Made by a program: the position numbers and the translations under genes
Shown here: piece by piece, positions 7,898-16,387 of the stretch
Layout: the number at the start of each line of letters is the position of its first letter
Numbering within the stretch: the first letter of the stretch is position 1
The notes under the pieces: generated by a model
The model's database searches: none
What the model was told of the DNA's origin: nothing
What the model saw: only the letters and a program-made list of their open reading frames with translations
NCBI RefSeq assembly: GCF_014645735.1
Contig: NZ_BMMH01000001.1
Coordinates: forward strand, 124,001 to 188,000
Reading direction: 5' to 3'
From: Nocardia jinanensis
Lineage (GTDB): Bacteria; Actinomycetota; Actinomycetes; Mycobacteriales; Mycobacteriaceae
Length of the DNA: 64,000 bases

Positions 7898-8858
7898 GGG
7901 CTTTCTCCTTCCCCCGGAATCCGTCCACCACCCGTGCGTCGAGCAACGGATACGCCAGGTCCACGAGCAGGTTCACCAGTACGTACACCGCCGCGCTGAA
8001 AACGACGATGCCCTGCACCACCGGAATGTCCTGGTTCAGCACCGCGGTCTGGGTGAGACGGCCGACACCGGCGCGTGCGAATACCGTCTCCACGATCACC
8101 GATCCGGCGAGCACCGTGCCGACCCAGACCCCCGCGATGGTGAGTGCCGGACCGATCGCCGCTCGCAGCACATGTCGCCGCTGCACCCAGGCCCGGGACG
8201 CGCCCTTCGCGAACGCGACCGCGACGAACGGCTGGTGCCAGGTGGTGATCAGATTGCTGTAGAGCACCTGCGCGATCACCGCGCCGACCGGAACGGCCAG
8301 GGTGACCGCCGGCAGGATCGTCCCGCTGAAACCGGTGCCGCCGAATGCCGGCACCAGGCGCAGCTGGAACGAGAACAGATGCAGCAGGATCAGCCCGACC
8401 CAGAATGTGGGCATGGCCGCCCCGACCGGAGGCAGCGCGGTCAGCAGACCACGCAGCCGATCGCTCTCGGTGTAGGAGGCGGCCAGCGCCAGGGCCGCAC
8501 CGAACACCACAGCCAGCACCAGCGTCGTGGCGGCCAGCGCCAGTGTGGAGGGCAACGCCTCCCCGATGGCCGCGGCGACGGTCTGACCGGTGCTCAGCGA
8601 ATGTCCCAGATCACCGCGCACGGCATGGATCACCGCCGTGCCGTACTGCTCCCACACCGGTTTGTCCAGGCCGTACCGGGCCTGTAGTTCGGCCACCGCG
8701 GCCGCGTCGACCGGGGTGCCCGGGTTGGCGTCCACTGCGAGCTGCACCGGATCGGCGGGCAGCAGGTACAGCACCGCGAACGAGAGGGTGAACGCGGCCC
8801 ACAGCACGCCGGCCGCCTGGAGCACCCGCAGCAGTACGTACCGGACCGGCGCGGTCAT
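7890..8858 (-). CDS. ABC transporter permease, DppB/OppB type
   Basis: A 322-residue permease. The N-terminal span (YVLLRVLQAAGVLWAAFTLS) is followed by the DppB motif LPADPVQLAVD, then LQARYGLDKPVWEQYG, and a C-terminal transport domain with four to five spans. Start ATG at 8858 overlaps the stop of the solute-binding protein gene by four bases (ATGA); the longer frame to 8972 is rejected for that reason. It pairs with the DppC-type permease. Confidence 0.93.
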   Translation of the reverse strand: MTAPVRYVLLRVLQAAGVLWAAFTLSFAVLYLLPADPVQLAVDANPGTPVDAAAVAELQARYGLDKPVWEQYGTAVIHAVRGDLGHSLSTGQTVAAAIGEALPSTLALAATTLVLAVVFGAALALAASYTESDRLRGLLTALPPVGAAMPTFWVGLILLHLFSFQLRLVPAFGGTGFSGTILPAVTLAVPVGAVIAQVLYSNLITTWHQPFVAVAFAKGASRAWVQRRHVLRAAIGPALTIAGVWVGTVLAGSVIVETVFARAGVGRLTQTAVLNQDIPVVQGIVVFSAAVYVLVNLLVDLAYPLLDARVVDGFRGKEKALA

Positions 8859-10462
8859 CGGCCGCTCAGCCAGGTGTCGAAGAATTGCAGTCGCGCCGAT
8901 GCCTCGAAGGTCAGGCCCTGGACCGTGTTCGCGACTCCGATGGCCTGGGAGAGCTCGATGGTCGGGATCCACAATCCCTCATCGAGCAGCAGGCGCTGGG
9001 CCTCCCCGATCTGCTGGGCTCGTTTCGCGCCGTCGACCGTCGCCAGCTGGCCGGACAACACCTCGTCGAGTGCGGGGATCGCGCCGCGATCGTTCAGATT
9101 ACGCGCGTCGAGCCCGAAATTGGTGCGCAGGATATCGCCGTCGGCACGAGTGACGTTGTAGTAGATGGTGTCGAAGTCCTTGGTGTTCTGCCGCACTGTG
9201 TAGTCGGCGTTGGCGGCCGGCTCCAGCCGCAGTTCCACTCCCGCGGCGCGCAGTTGCTGCTGCAGGAGTTCGAGGATCGCCTGGTTCCCGGCGAAGGCCG
9301 CGCTGAACAGCACCCCGAAGGACAGCCGTTCACCGTTCTTCGCGCGGATACCGTCCCCGCCCGGGACCCAGCCCGCCGCGTCGAGGGTTCGCTTCGCCTT
9401 CTCGATATCGAACCCGAGGTCACCACCGAGATCGACATAGCCGGGTGTCGTATGGGCCAGCGCGCTGGTCGCGGCCCGGAACTGCGGTCCCAGCACGGTA
9501 TCGACGAGTTCCTGACGGTCGACCGCGGGCAGCAGGGCCGTGCGTACGGCGCGGTCGCGCAGCGGACCCCGTTTCACGTTCGGTTGCAGACCGAAGGTGA
9601 TACCCGGATTGGAGGCGGTGGCCACTTGCCCGCCCGCCGCTTCGATCTGCGGCACGTCCTGGGGGAGGGCGTCGCTGGTCGCGTCGAGCTGGCCGGACAC
9701 CAGACTGCCCGTCCGCACCCCGGACTCGGGAACGACCGTGAACTCGATACGGTCCAGGTATGCCTCGCCCTGATGCGCGAACACCGCCGAACCCCAGTGG
9801 TATCCGGCGCGTTTGGCCAGCGTCACCGAATCACCTTGGCGATACCCGGCGTAGGTGAACGGCCCGCTGCCGATCGTATCGCCGAGGCAGCGCTGTTCGG
9901 CTTCCTTCGCGGTGGTCGCCGCGGCCAGGATGCCGAGCTGCGGAGTCGACGTCGCTTGCAGGAACTGCACAGTGGGGGCACTGAACCGCACCCGCGCGGT
10001 CCGCGCGTCCACCACATCGGTGCCGGTGTAGCCGGCGAGATAGGTGGCGGCCAGCGGCGCCTTGGCGCCGCCCAGCACATGCACGATCGAATCCAGGGTG
10101 CCGCGTACCGATTCCGCGGTCAGCGGAGTGCCGTCGCTGAAGGTCACCCCGTCGCGCAGATGGAAAGTGAAGGTCCGCGCGTCCGGGCTCACTTCCCAGC
10201 GCTCGGCCAGCCACGGCCGGAGTTCACCGGTCGCCGGATCCTGATCGGTCAGTGAATCGGCGATCTGGCGGGTGACGTAGATCGTCTGGTTGGTACCGCC
10301 CTGCGCCGGATCGGAGCAGGTCGGCGCCTGAGAGAGTCCGTACCGCAGGGTTCCGCCGGGCTGCGGCGGACCGCTGACACCGGTCTGGGTCACCCCACCT
10401 CCGCACGCCGCGAGGGCGAACGTCGCGGCGAATACCCCGAACAGGGCCACGGGTCGTTTCAT
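8855..10462 (-). CDS. ABC transporter substrate-binding lipoprotein, family 5
   Basis: A 535-residue solute-binding protein. MKRPVALFGVFAATFALAAC is a lipoprotein signal with lipobox LAAC; the mature protein would be lipid-anchored at Cys20. The SBP_bac_5 landmarks follow: GGTLRYGLSQAPTC, a WEVSPDARTFTFHLRDGV segment, the SDGTPLTAESV block and a late VNVKRGPLRD-type domain. The family binds peptides, nickel or diverse small organics. It is the first gene of the operon ending at 1613 and therefore defines the imported substrate. A structured 480-base region without genes lies upstream. Confidence 0.93.
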   Translation of the reverse strand: MKRPVALFGVFAATFALAACGGGVTQTGVSGPPQPGGTLRYGLSQAPTCSDPAQGGTNQTIYVTRQIADSLTDQDPATGELRPWLAERWEVSPDARTFTFHLRDGVTFSDGTPLTAESVRGTLDSIVHVLGGAKAPLAATYLAGYTGTDVVDARTARVRFSAPTVQFLQATSTPQLGILAAATTAKEAEQRCLGDTIGSGPFTYAGYRQGDSVTLAKRAGYHWGSAVFAHQGEAYLDRIEFTVVPESGVRTGSLVSGQLDATSDALPQDVPQIEAAGGQVATASNPGITFGLQPNVKRGPLRDRAVRTALLPAVDRQELVDTVLGPQFRAATSALAHTTPGYVDLGGDLGFDIEKAKRTLDAAGWVPGGDGIRAKNGERLSFGVLFSAAFAGNQAILELLQQQLRAAGVELRLEPAANADYTVRQNTKDFDTIYYNVTRADGDILRTNFGLDARNLNDRGAIPALDEVLSGQLATVDGAKRAQQIGEAQRLLLDEGLWIPTIELSQAIGVANTVQGLTFEASARLQFFDTWLSGR

Positions 10463-10943
10463 CGAGTTCTCCGGATCGCACCGCCCCGGCGACCGGCCGC
10501 GGCATCGTCGGGCCGGGGGCCGCCCAGGCGGCGGTCTCCCGGATGCTGGGAAAGACGTTAAAGAGCGACCGGCACGACGTCGCCGGTCTCGATCACTCTG
10601 AATCCAAACCTTGGGCGCGCACGACAGCCGGTGCCCCGGCCCCGGCTCCGCAGCCGGCACCGGGCCGGGACCGGAGCACCGACGTCCGGGGCACCCATCT
10701 CACAGGACCTGTGGTGGTGTGCTGCCGGTTCCGGAAGGCTCCGCCGGAACTGTCACGCGCACCGTGGTCACCGCGCGTATCTCGGTTTCCATCGACTGCA
10801 TCCCTCATCTTTCATTGCAGTACGAGGAAAAGATGCCGGAGAAGCCGGGCCGCGGACAGACCAGAACTCATCGCGATTCGGGGAATCATCGCGATCCGAA
10901 CCGGTGACATACTCCTGTGCGATCGGGCACCGCCGAGTGCGCA
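10463..10943 (-). promoter_or_regulatory. 480-base structured upstream region of the ABC/LLM operon
   Basis: No credible gene. Read on + coordinates it holds: a stem GACCGGC (10567-10573) with GCCGGTC (10582-10588); a GC-rich hairpin in which CCGGTGCC pairs with GGCACCGG and an inner GGCT with AGCC at about 10629-10665; and an 18-base-period direct repeat of TCATCGCGATYCG at 10868-10880 and 10886-10898. The operon promoter must lie here. Hairpins inside a transcribed leader could be regulatory, but no known riboswitch core was recognised. Confidence 0.45.
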
Positions 10944-12161
10944 TCAGAAGTGGCCCGCCAGCGGCAACGGTTCACCGTTGACCCGCAGGTTCCCCAGCGC
11001 TCGCGCCTTGTACGCCGCCGGGTTGTGCGAGAAGAGGGTGCGCAGGTTCCGCCAGTGTCGGTCCAGCGCGGCCGCCCCGCGGGTCGCGGAGGCGCCACCG
11101 ACATCGAAGATCCGTCCGGCCGCCCGCAGGGCGAACTCCTCGATCACGATCTTGGCCTGCGCGGCCCGCAGGGAGGCGTCGCTCTCCAGAGCCGGATCGA
11201 TCCCGGTGGAACGGGCCGCGGCGAACGAGAGATCCTGCGCCGACGCGGCGGCCAGCACAATGGATTCCGCGGCGAAGGCGGCGGCGTCCAGTTCGCCGAC
11301 CACCGCGAGCAGTTGCGGATCGTGGCGGGGTTCCTCGGTATTGGCGAAAATGAAATTCCGCACCCGCGAGCGCACCAGCTCGGCGGCGTCGGTCGCCACC
11401 GAACGCAGGATCCCGGCGGCGATGGCGTGCAGGTAGAGCTGCGGGAAGGACTGACGTGGCCGGTCCTCGGCGCGCGGATCCCGGAAGGGCAGTGTTTCGT
11501 CCACCGCCACGGCGACATCGGTGAAAACGGTCGTCCCGCTGCTGGTGTGGCGTTGGCCGATACCGTCCCAGTCGTCCACGTGTTCCACTCCGGCCCGATC
11601 CACCGGGATGATCGCACTCAGCACGCCGCGATCCGGGGCGTTCGCGGTGACCCGGACGTAGTCGCCGTAGCGGGCGCCGGTGCTGTAGAACTTGCGTCCG
11701 TCGAGCCGGTACCCCTCGGGCGCCGGGGTGAGCGTGCTGTCGTAGGTGTAGGCACCGACCGGGTTCGTGCCCAGCTCGGTGAGAGCACCGCCGAACAGTC
11801 TGCCCGCCAGCACCTCCGGCAGCCACGCGTCCTTGCGTTCGGTGCGCGGCAGCCGGTAGAGGTCCTCCACGAAACCGAAGTGCACACGCAGGATGTGCGG
11901 AACGTCGGGATCGGCCTCGGCGAGGTCGATGAGGAAGGCGAACAGTTCGGTCACTGTCCAGCCCGGGCCGCCGTCGGCGACCGGCACCCGCACCGCGCCC
12001 AGCCGCAGCCGTTTGATCGCCGCGATCGCCGCGTCGGGCGGCTCGGTGCCGCCCGCGGCACGGCGGCGGGCGGCGTCGGCGGCGATCTCGGCGACGAGCT
12101 CGGTGAGTTCGCCGGACCCGGGGCGCGGGATGGGTGCGAGCACGGTCTCGGTGCTGGACAT
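10944..12161 (-). CDS. DszC/SfnB-like acyl-CoA-dehydrogenase-fold flavin monooxygenase
   Basis: A 405-residue protein with acyl-CoA dehydrogenase architecture (N-terminal helical, central beta, C-terminal helical domains) but sequence signatures of the DszC/SfnB monooxygenase branch: GALTELGTNPVGAYTYD centrally, LDGRKFYSTGARYGDYVRVTA, and a C-terminal DVGGASATRGAAALDRHWRN segment. DszC-type enzymes use FMNH2 and oxygen to oxidise sulfides or sulfones. Start ATG at 12161 has GGAGGA seven bases upstream; the frame to 12236 lacks this. It points in the same direction as the ABC/LLM operon 480 bases downstream and probably works in the same pathway. Confidence 0.88.
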   Translation of the reverse strand: MSSTETVLAPIPRPGSGELTELVAEIAADAARRRAAGGTEPPDAAIAAIKRLRLGAVRVPVADGGPGWTVTELFAFLIDLAEADPDVPHILRVHFGFVEDLYRLPRTERKDAWLPEVLAGRLFGGALTELGTNPVGAYTYDSTLTPAPEGYRLDGRKFYSTGARYGDYVRVTANAPDRGVLSAIIPVDRAGVEHVDDWDGIGQRHTSSGTTVFTDVAVAVDETLPFRDPRAEDRPRQSFPQLYLHAIAAGILRSVATDAAELVRSRVRNFIFANTEEPRHDPQLLAVVGELDAAAFAAESIVLAAASAQDLSFAAARSTGIDPALESDASLRAAQAKIVIEEFALRAAGRIFDVGGASATRGAAALDRHWRNLRTLFSHNPAAYKARALGNLRVNGEPLPLAGHF

Positions 12162-12589
12162 GGGGTTCTCCTCCGAATCAAGGCCGGCGCAGGTGACCAC
12201 GGCCGGTGGCTGAGGTCTCGGGGCCGGTCGGCTCACGGTCCGGCGCCGCGCGGGATCGACGGACGCCGGAGTGTATTTCGTTCCCGGGCGGACGGCGGGT
12301 ACACCGCGGGATCGAATTCCGTCCGGATCGAGAGCGCGACGGTGGTCCCAGTATCGAGAAGCCGAGGGCCGGTGAACAAGACAGCCCCGCTACGAATTCC
12401 GTTCAGAATTTCTCGACCTTCCGCCGATTCACTGTGACAGTGCACCCGTCGTCGTACCGAGCAAAAGCCTTGGAATCAGCAGGATTCTAGAAATGCCTCC
12501 GGACGTTGAGTTGAGATTCACAGGTACATTAATTCTCCTTCCGATAGTAATCGTGGTCACCCTCCTGTCCCAGAGATAGGTTTCATTTC
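12162..12589. promoter_or_regulatory. Divergent intergenic region with short dyads
   Basis: No gene seen in this 428-base gap between the minus-strand DszC-like gene and the plus-strand cluster at 12590. Small perfect dyads are CACTG-TGA-CAGTG (12430-12442) and GAATC-AGCAG-GATTC (about 12473-12487). The final 90 bases before 12590 are AT-richer than the surroundings and probably contain the plus-strand promoter. Confidence 0.35.
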
Positions 12590-12940
12590 GTGTCCGGCTA
12601 TTTGTGGCGCCGTATCGGTCAGGCCCTCCTCGTGGTGGCCCTGTCGTATTCGGCCGTGTTCTTCATCCTCAACGTCCTGCCGGGCGACCCGATCGAGCAG
12701 CAGATATCCAATCCCGAGAACCCGATCACCGACGAGGACGCCGAAGCGTTCCAGCTGGGCTGGATGTCGGCGGTGCGCGATCAGGGCCTGCGGTCGGTGG
12801 TGTTCGCGGCGCTGCCGTTGGCGCTCCCGGTGGCGGCGCCGATCGCCCAGATTCTGGCCCAGGGCCTCACCCACGCCGCGAATTCGGTGCCCTGGTTCTA
12901 CAACGCCTGGATCGACGACGGATCCGGAAAGCGAGACTGA
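12590..12940 (+). pseudogene. DppB-type ABC permease with large internal and C-terminal deletion
   Basis: GTG at 12590 opens a 116-codon frame. Residues 1-50 are a normal DppB start: MSGYLWRRIGQALLVVAL, then the LNVLPGDPIEQQI motif. It then jumps in frame to GLRSVVFAALPLALPVAAPIA, a segment that normally lies in the second half of these roughly 320-residue permeases, and stops soon after. About 200 residues are missing, so it cannot form a channel subunit. Two bases separate it from the next LLM gene, so the frame may survive as a translated leader. It indicates that a second transporter/monooxygenase cluster has been pruned here. Confidence 0.8.
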
Positions 12941-12941
12941 G

Positions 12942-13904
12942 ATGCCACTCGTCCTCGGCCTGCAGATCCCCGACGACCAGCTCGCCCGGGAAGCCCGCAA
13001 CGGCTTCGGCGACCTACCCGAACGCCTCGACGCCGCGGGGATCGGATACCTCGTGCTCGGCGCCGACCGCGGCACTGCCACCGGCACCTCGCTGAACCCC
13101 GCTCTGCTCGGCACATTCTTCGCCCGTCGTACAACGGGTCTGGGGATCGTGGTCGCCGCCGCGCCGCAACGCGACCATCCGTTCAATATCGCCCGCCGCG
13201 TCGCCGCACTCGATCACATCTCCCGCGGCCGCGCCGGATGGCTGGCCCTGCGCACCGACCATCACCTCACGCTCGGCGCCCCGCGCCGCGGTACCTGGGC
13301 GGCCCCCGGCAGCCCGGTGGGTGCCGAGCTGCTCGCCGACGCGGTGACCGCCGCCCGGGCGCTGTGGCGCACCTGGCCGCTGGAAACACTCACCCGCGAG
13401 TCCGCCGCCGCCGAACGCACGCCCGACGTCGAGGTCCGCTACGCCGACCACACCGGCGCTTTCCCGACGACCGGCCCGCTGAACGTGCCCACGACACCGC
13501 AGGGTGAGCCGATAGTCGGATGGGTCTACGAGCTGGGCGATCGCGACCATATCGGAGTCACCGATATCGCGTTCGTGACGCCCCGTGACCTCACTGTGGC
13601 AGTATCGGCCGACCCCGCGGTGACAACGCATGTCCGGCTGCCCGGGGAGGGAGCTCGATTGCGTTCCCGGATAGAGGAACTGGCCGACCAGGCGTGGGAT
13701 GTCACCGGGGTGGTGATCCGGATCGGCCTGGCCGAACTGCCCGGTTTCCTGGACCGGGCCCTGCCCGCACTGTCCGATGCCGGACTGGTCCGGCTGCGTG
13801 ATCCCGCGGCCGATACCGCGCCGACGCTGCGCGATCATCTCGGCATCCCGCGGCGACCCGAACCGGATCCGCTCCGATGGCGACCGGTCTACACCTCAAC
13901 GTGA
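12942..13904 (+). CDS. LLM-class flavin-dependent oxidoreductase, short form
   Basis: A 320-residue luciferase-like protein, clearly shorter than the 430-460 residue NtaA group. PLVLGLQIPDDQLA opens the barrel; AARRVAALDHISRGRAGWLALR near residue 83 matches the family's GRAGWN block but without the Asn. The C-terminal LRDHLGIPRRPEPDP resembles the tail of the other LLM genes. Some active-site substitutions and the shortened middle may mean altered or lost activity. It begins one base after the stop of the permease relic and precedes an intact paralogue by 11 bases. Confidence 0.75.
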   Translation: MPLVLGLQIPDDQLAREARNGFGDLPERLDAAGIGYLVLGADRGTATGTSLNPALLGTFFARRTTGLGIVVAAAPQRDHPFNIARRVAALDHISRGRAGWLALRTDHHLTLGAPRRGTWAAPGSPVGAELLADAVTAARALWRTWPLETLTRESAAAERTPDVEVRYADHTGAFPTTGPLNVPTTPQGEPIVGWVYELGDRDHIGVTDIAFVTPRDLTVAVSADPAVTTHVRLPGEGARLRSRIEELADQAWDVTGVVIRIGLAELPGFLDRALPALSDAGLVRLRDPAADTAPTLRDHLGIPRRPEPDPLRWRPVYTST

Positions 13905-13915
13905 AGGAGTCCGTC

Positions 13916-15217
13916 GTGGCACGCGAACACATCGTCCTCAATATCAATGTGCTGGATCTGGGAATCAGTCCGGCCGCCTGGCAACTGTCCGGCCTGCCAC
14001 GGAACGCGACCACGACCGGCGAATACTTCGCGGCGATCGGGCGGCTGGCCGAACGCGGTACCCTCGACGCCCTCTTTCTCGCCGACAACCCCGCGCTACG
14101 CGAGGATCCACTGCGCAAACCGGGCGATCGGGCACTGGAACCGACCACCATCCTGGCCACCGTCGCCGCGGCCACCCACCATCTCGGCCTCATCGGCACC
14201 CTGTCCACCACGTTCAACGATCCGGTCGAACTGGCCGAACGGATCCTGTCCCTGGATCACCTCAGCGCGGGGCGCGCGGCATGGAACGCGGTCACCACCT
14301 ACAACCCGGCGGCGGCAGGGAATTTCGGGCTCACCACGACACCGGACCGCGCCACCCGCTACCGAAGGGCCGGTGAGTTCGTCGATGTCGTCCGCGGACT
14401 GTGGGGCGCGGCGAGCGCGGACCGTGAATTCACCCACCGGGGCGAGTTCTTCGATATCGCCGGGCGCCTGCCGCTGGGTGCCTCGCCCCAGGGGTATCCG
14501 CTGATCGTGCAGGCGGGCGGTTCGCCACAGGGACGCGACCTCGCCGGTCGCACCGCCAATGCCGTATTCACGGCGGAGATGACGCTCGCCGCCGGACTCG
14601 AGCACTACGAGCAGGTCAAACAGGGGGCGGTCCGGCACGGCAGGCCCCGTCGCGATATCGCCGTCCTGCCCGGGTTGATCACGATCATCGGCAGTACCCA
14701 CGCCGAAGCCCGGCGCCGCTACGAGACGGCCCGCGAAATCCAGGACCCCGGCGCCGAATTCACCCGTCTGGGCGCACCTCTGGGCCATGATCTCACCGAG
14801 TTCCCGCTCGACGATCCGTTCCCGCCGCACCTGCTGGCCGATCTCGACGATCCGGACGCCTTCACCGGGTCGCTGGGGTTCCGCGAATCGCTGGTGCGCG
14901 GGATCCGCGACCGGATCGCCGCCCGCGGTCGCGGTTACACCCTGCGCGACGCCCTGTTCGAATTCGGCGCGGGCGGACACCGCCGGATCATCGGCACCCC
15001 GCAGGACGTGGCCGATACGATCGAGGAATGGTTCCGGGCGGGAGCAGCCGACGGTTTCAACCTCATGCCCGACGCTTTCCCACAGGGGTTGGAGATCTTC
15101 GTCGACGAGGTGGTGCCGATCCTGCGCCGCCGCGGGCTCTTCCGCTACGAGTACACCGAACGGACCCTGCGCGAGCGATTCGGGATCAGTCCCGTGACAA
15201 CACATGCGGCCGCCTGA
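13916..15217 (+). CDS. FMN-dependent monooxygenase, NtaA/SnaA/DszA family
   Basis: A 433-residue protein. Start is GTG at 13916 with AAGGAG six bases upstream; an upstream ATG at 13877 overlaps the previous gene. Landmarks: ALFLADNPALRE near residue 53, GTLSTTFNDPVELAE, GRAAWNAVTTYNPA at about residue 119, ASPQGYPLIVQAGGSPQGR and an AADGFNLMP tail. It closely resembles the partial gene at 3-986. Co-directional with the short LLM gene just upstream. Expected role: reduced-flavin-dependent oxidation of a sulfur or nitrogen compound. Confidence 0.92.
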   Translation: MAREHIVLNINVLDLGISPAAWQLSGLPRNATTTGEYFAAIGRLAERGTLDALFLADNPALREDPLRKPGDRALEPTTILATVAAATHHLGLIGTLSTTFNDPVELAERILSLDHLSAGRAAWNAVTTYNPAAAGNFGLTTTPDRATRYRRAGEFVDVVRGLWGAASADREFTHRGEFFDIAGRLPLGASPQGYPLIVQAGGSPQGRDLAGRTANAVFTAEMTLAAGLEHYEQVKQGAVRHGRPRRDIAVLPGLITIIGSTHAEARRRYETAREIQDPGAEFTRLGAPLGHDLTEFPLDDPFPPHLLADLDDPDAFTGSLGFRESLVRGIRDRIAARGRGYTLRDALFEFGAGGHRRIIGTPQDVADTIEEWFRAGAADGFNLMPDAFPQGLEIFVDEVVPILRRRGLFRYEYTERTLRERFGISPVTTHAAA

Positions 15218-15225
15218 ATTCCGTG

Positions 15226-15240
15226 GGCCCGGACCGGGCC
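15226..15240. terminator. GC hairpin between convergent genes
   Basis: GGCCCGG-A-CCGGGCC is a 15-base inverted repeat in the 36-base gap between the convergent LLM and LysR genes. There is no T-run, as is common in actinobacterial terminators. It could serve both strands. Confidence 0.4.
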
Positions 15241-15253
15241 GGACCCGCGATCC

Positions 15254-16159
15254 TCAGGACACCAGTTCGTGGGGCACGTCGACGGTGCGCAGGATCCTGA
15301 TGGCCGCGGCCACCGCCGGTCGCGCCGACGAGGCCTGGCGATAGGTCACGCCGACCCGGCGGACACTATCGGCTACCGGACCGGCCACCAGCGCCCGGTG
15401 CTCGCCGGACAGCGACATCTCCGGCACGATGGACACCCCCAGACCATGCGCCACCATCTCCGCCATTCCGTCGAAACTGCCGCTGCGGTGCTGGATCCGC
15501 GGTGCGAAACCGGCTTCCCGGCAGGCGAACATGACCGAGGCGATCGAGGGCGCGCCGTCGCGGGCCGCGATCCAGTCGGCGTCGCGGGCGGCCACCAGAC
15601 CGCGCCGCCGCACCTCCTCCCGTAGGCCGGCCGGGGCGATGAGTACCAGCGGATCGTTGCCCAGGAACTCCGAGGCGAGACCGACCGGCAGATCACGGGT
15701 ACCGAAGGAATACGCGTAGGTGATCGCCAGATCCACCTCCTGGCGGCGTAACGCGGGCACCGATTCCACCGGCATCAGTTCCACCACGCGCACCCGCAGG
15801 CCCGGGTATTCCCGCATCAGTTCGGCGGCGGCCGGTAGTGCGAATCGGCTCTGTGCCGTACGGAATGTCGCCAGGGTGAGCACCCCGGTCACCCGCTCCG
15901 CCGTGGCGGCCACTGCGCTCTCCGCCTCTTCCAGCGCCGCCACGATCCGCGACGTGTGGTCCACCAGCACCCGTCCGGCATAGGTCAGGCGCAGTACCCG
16001 GCCCTCGCGGCGGGTGAGAACGGTACCGACCTCCTCCTCGAGGATGCGCAGTTGCTGCGAGACGGCCGAGGTGGTGATGCCGTGCAGTTCCGAGACGGCG
16101 GTCATGGTGGACCGTTCGGAAAGGTCACGGAGCAGGATCAGGCGGCGGATATCGTACAT
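15254..16159 (-). CDS. LysR-family transcriptional regulator
   Basis: A 301-residue protein with an N-terminal winged HTH (AVSELHGITTSAVSQQLRIL, about residues 21-40) and a periplasmic-binding-like effector domain. The linker helix (HTSRIVAALEEAESAVAAT) is typical. It is convergent with the monooxygenase at 13916 and divergent from the membrane-protein gene at 16388. LysR proteins usually act on the adjacent divergent promoter, here the 16160-16387 interval, which contains repeated TATGGATAG sites. Effector unknown. Confidence 0.9.
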   Translation of the reverse strand: MYDIRRLILLRDLSERSTMTAVSELHGITTSAVSQQLRILEEEVGTVLTRREGRVLRLTYAGRVLVDHTSRIVAALEEAESAVAATAERVTGVLTLATFRTAQSRFALPAAAELMREYPGLRVRVVELMPVESVPALRRQEVDLAITYAYSFGTRDLPVGLASEFLGNDPLVLIAPAGLREEVRRRGLVAARDADWIAARDGAPSIASVMFACREAGFAPRIQHRSGSFDGMAEMVAHGLGVSIVPEMSLSGEHRALVAGPVADSVRRVGVTYRQASSARPAVAAAIRILRTVDVPHELVS

Positions 16160-16271
16160 GGAATCCTCGTTTCGCAGACGACGAGAGCCATTGTCCGCAG
16201 CGGGCGTAATGCGGGAAATGCTTACGATCCGACTGCGCCGAAGCCCGACCAGCAGAGTCTGGACAGACCCA

Positions 16272-16316
16272 TATGGATAGCGTAGATTTCCATTATGGAT
16301 AGCTCAACTATCCATA
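16272..16316. promoter_or_regulatory. Three TATGGATAG half-sites, operator-like array
   Basis: TATGGATAG occurs at 16272-16280 and 16294-16302, and its reverse complement CTATCCATA at 16308-16316. The second and third form a perfect 9-bp-arm dyad with spacer CTCAA. The copies lie between the divergent LysR gene and the gene at 16388, in an AT-rich stretch. The LysR or the MerR protein encoded nearby may bind here. Confidence 0.65.
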
Positions 16317-16387
16317 TTTGGGCTCTTTTCCGGCCCGCAGAACTGCCGATCCCCCACCGGATCCGCGACCGGACAGGACTTCGTCTG

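Noticed and set aside
9094..10255. Long plus-strand frames opposite the solute-binding protein gene
   Set aside because: They are antisense shadows with no ribosome site, while the minus strand shows a lipobox and full family 5 motifs.
10463..10943. SAM-type riboswitch upstream of the ABC/LLM operon
   Set aside because: Hairpins exist but I could not find the conserved core residues of SAM-I, SAM-II or SAM-IV elements by eye.
10917..12437. 506-codon plus-strand frame over the DszC-like gene
   Set aside because: Gly/Arg-rich translation without any recognisable motif; mirrors the codon bias of the real minus-strand gene.
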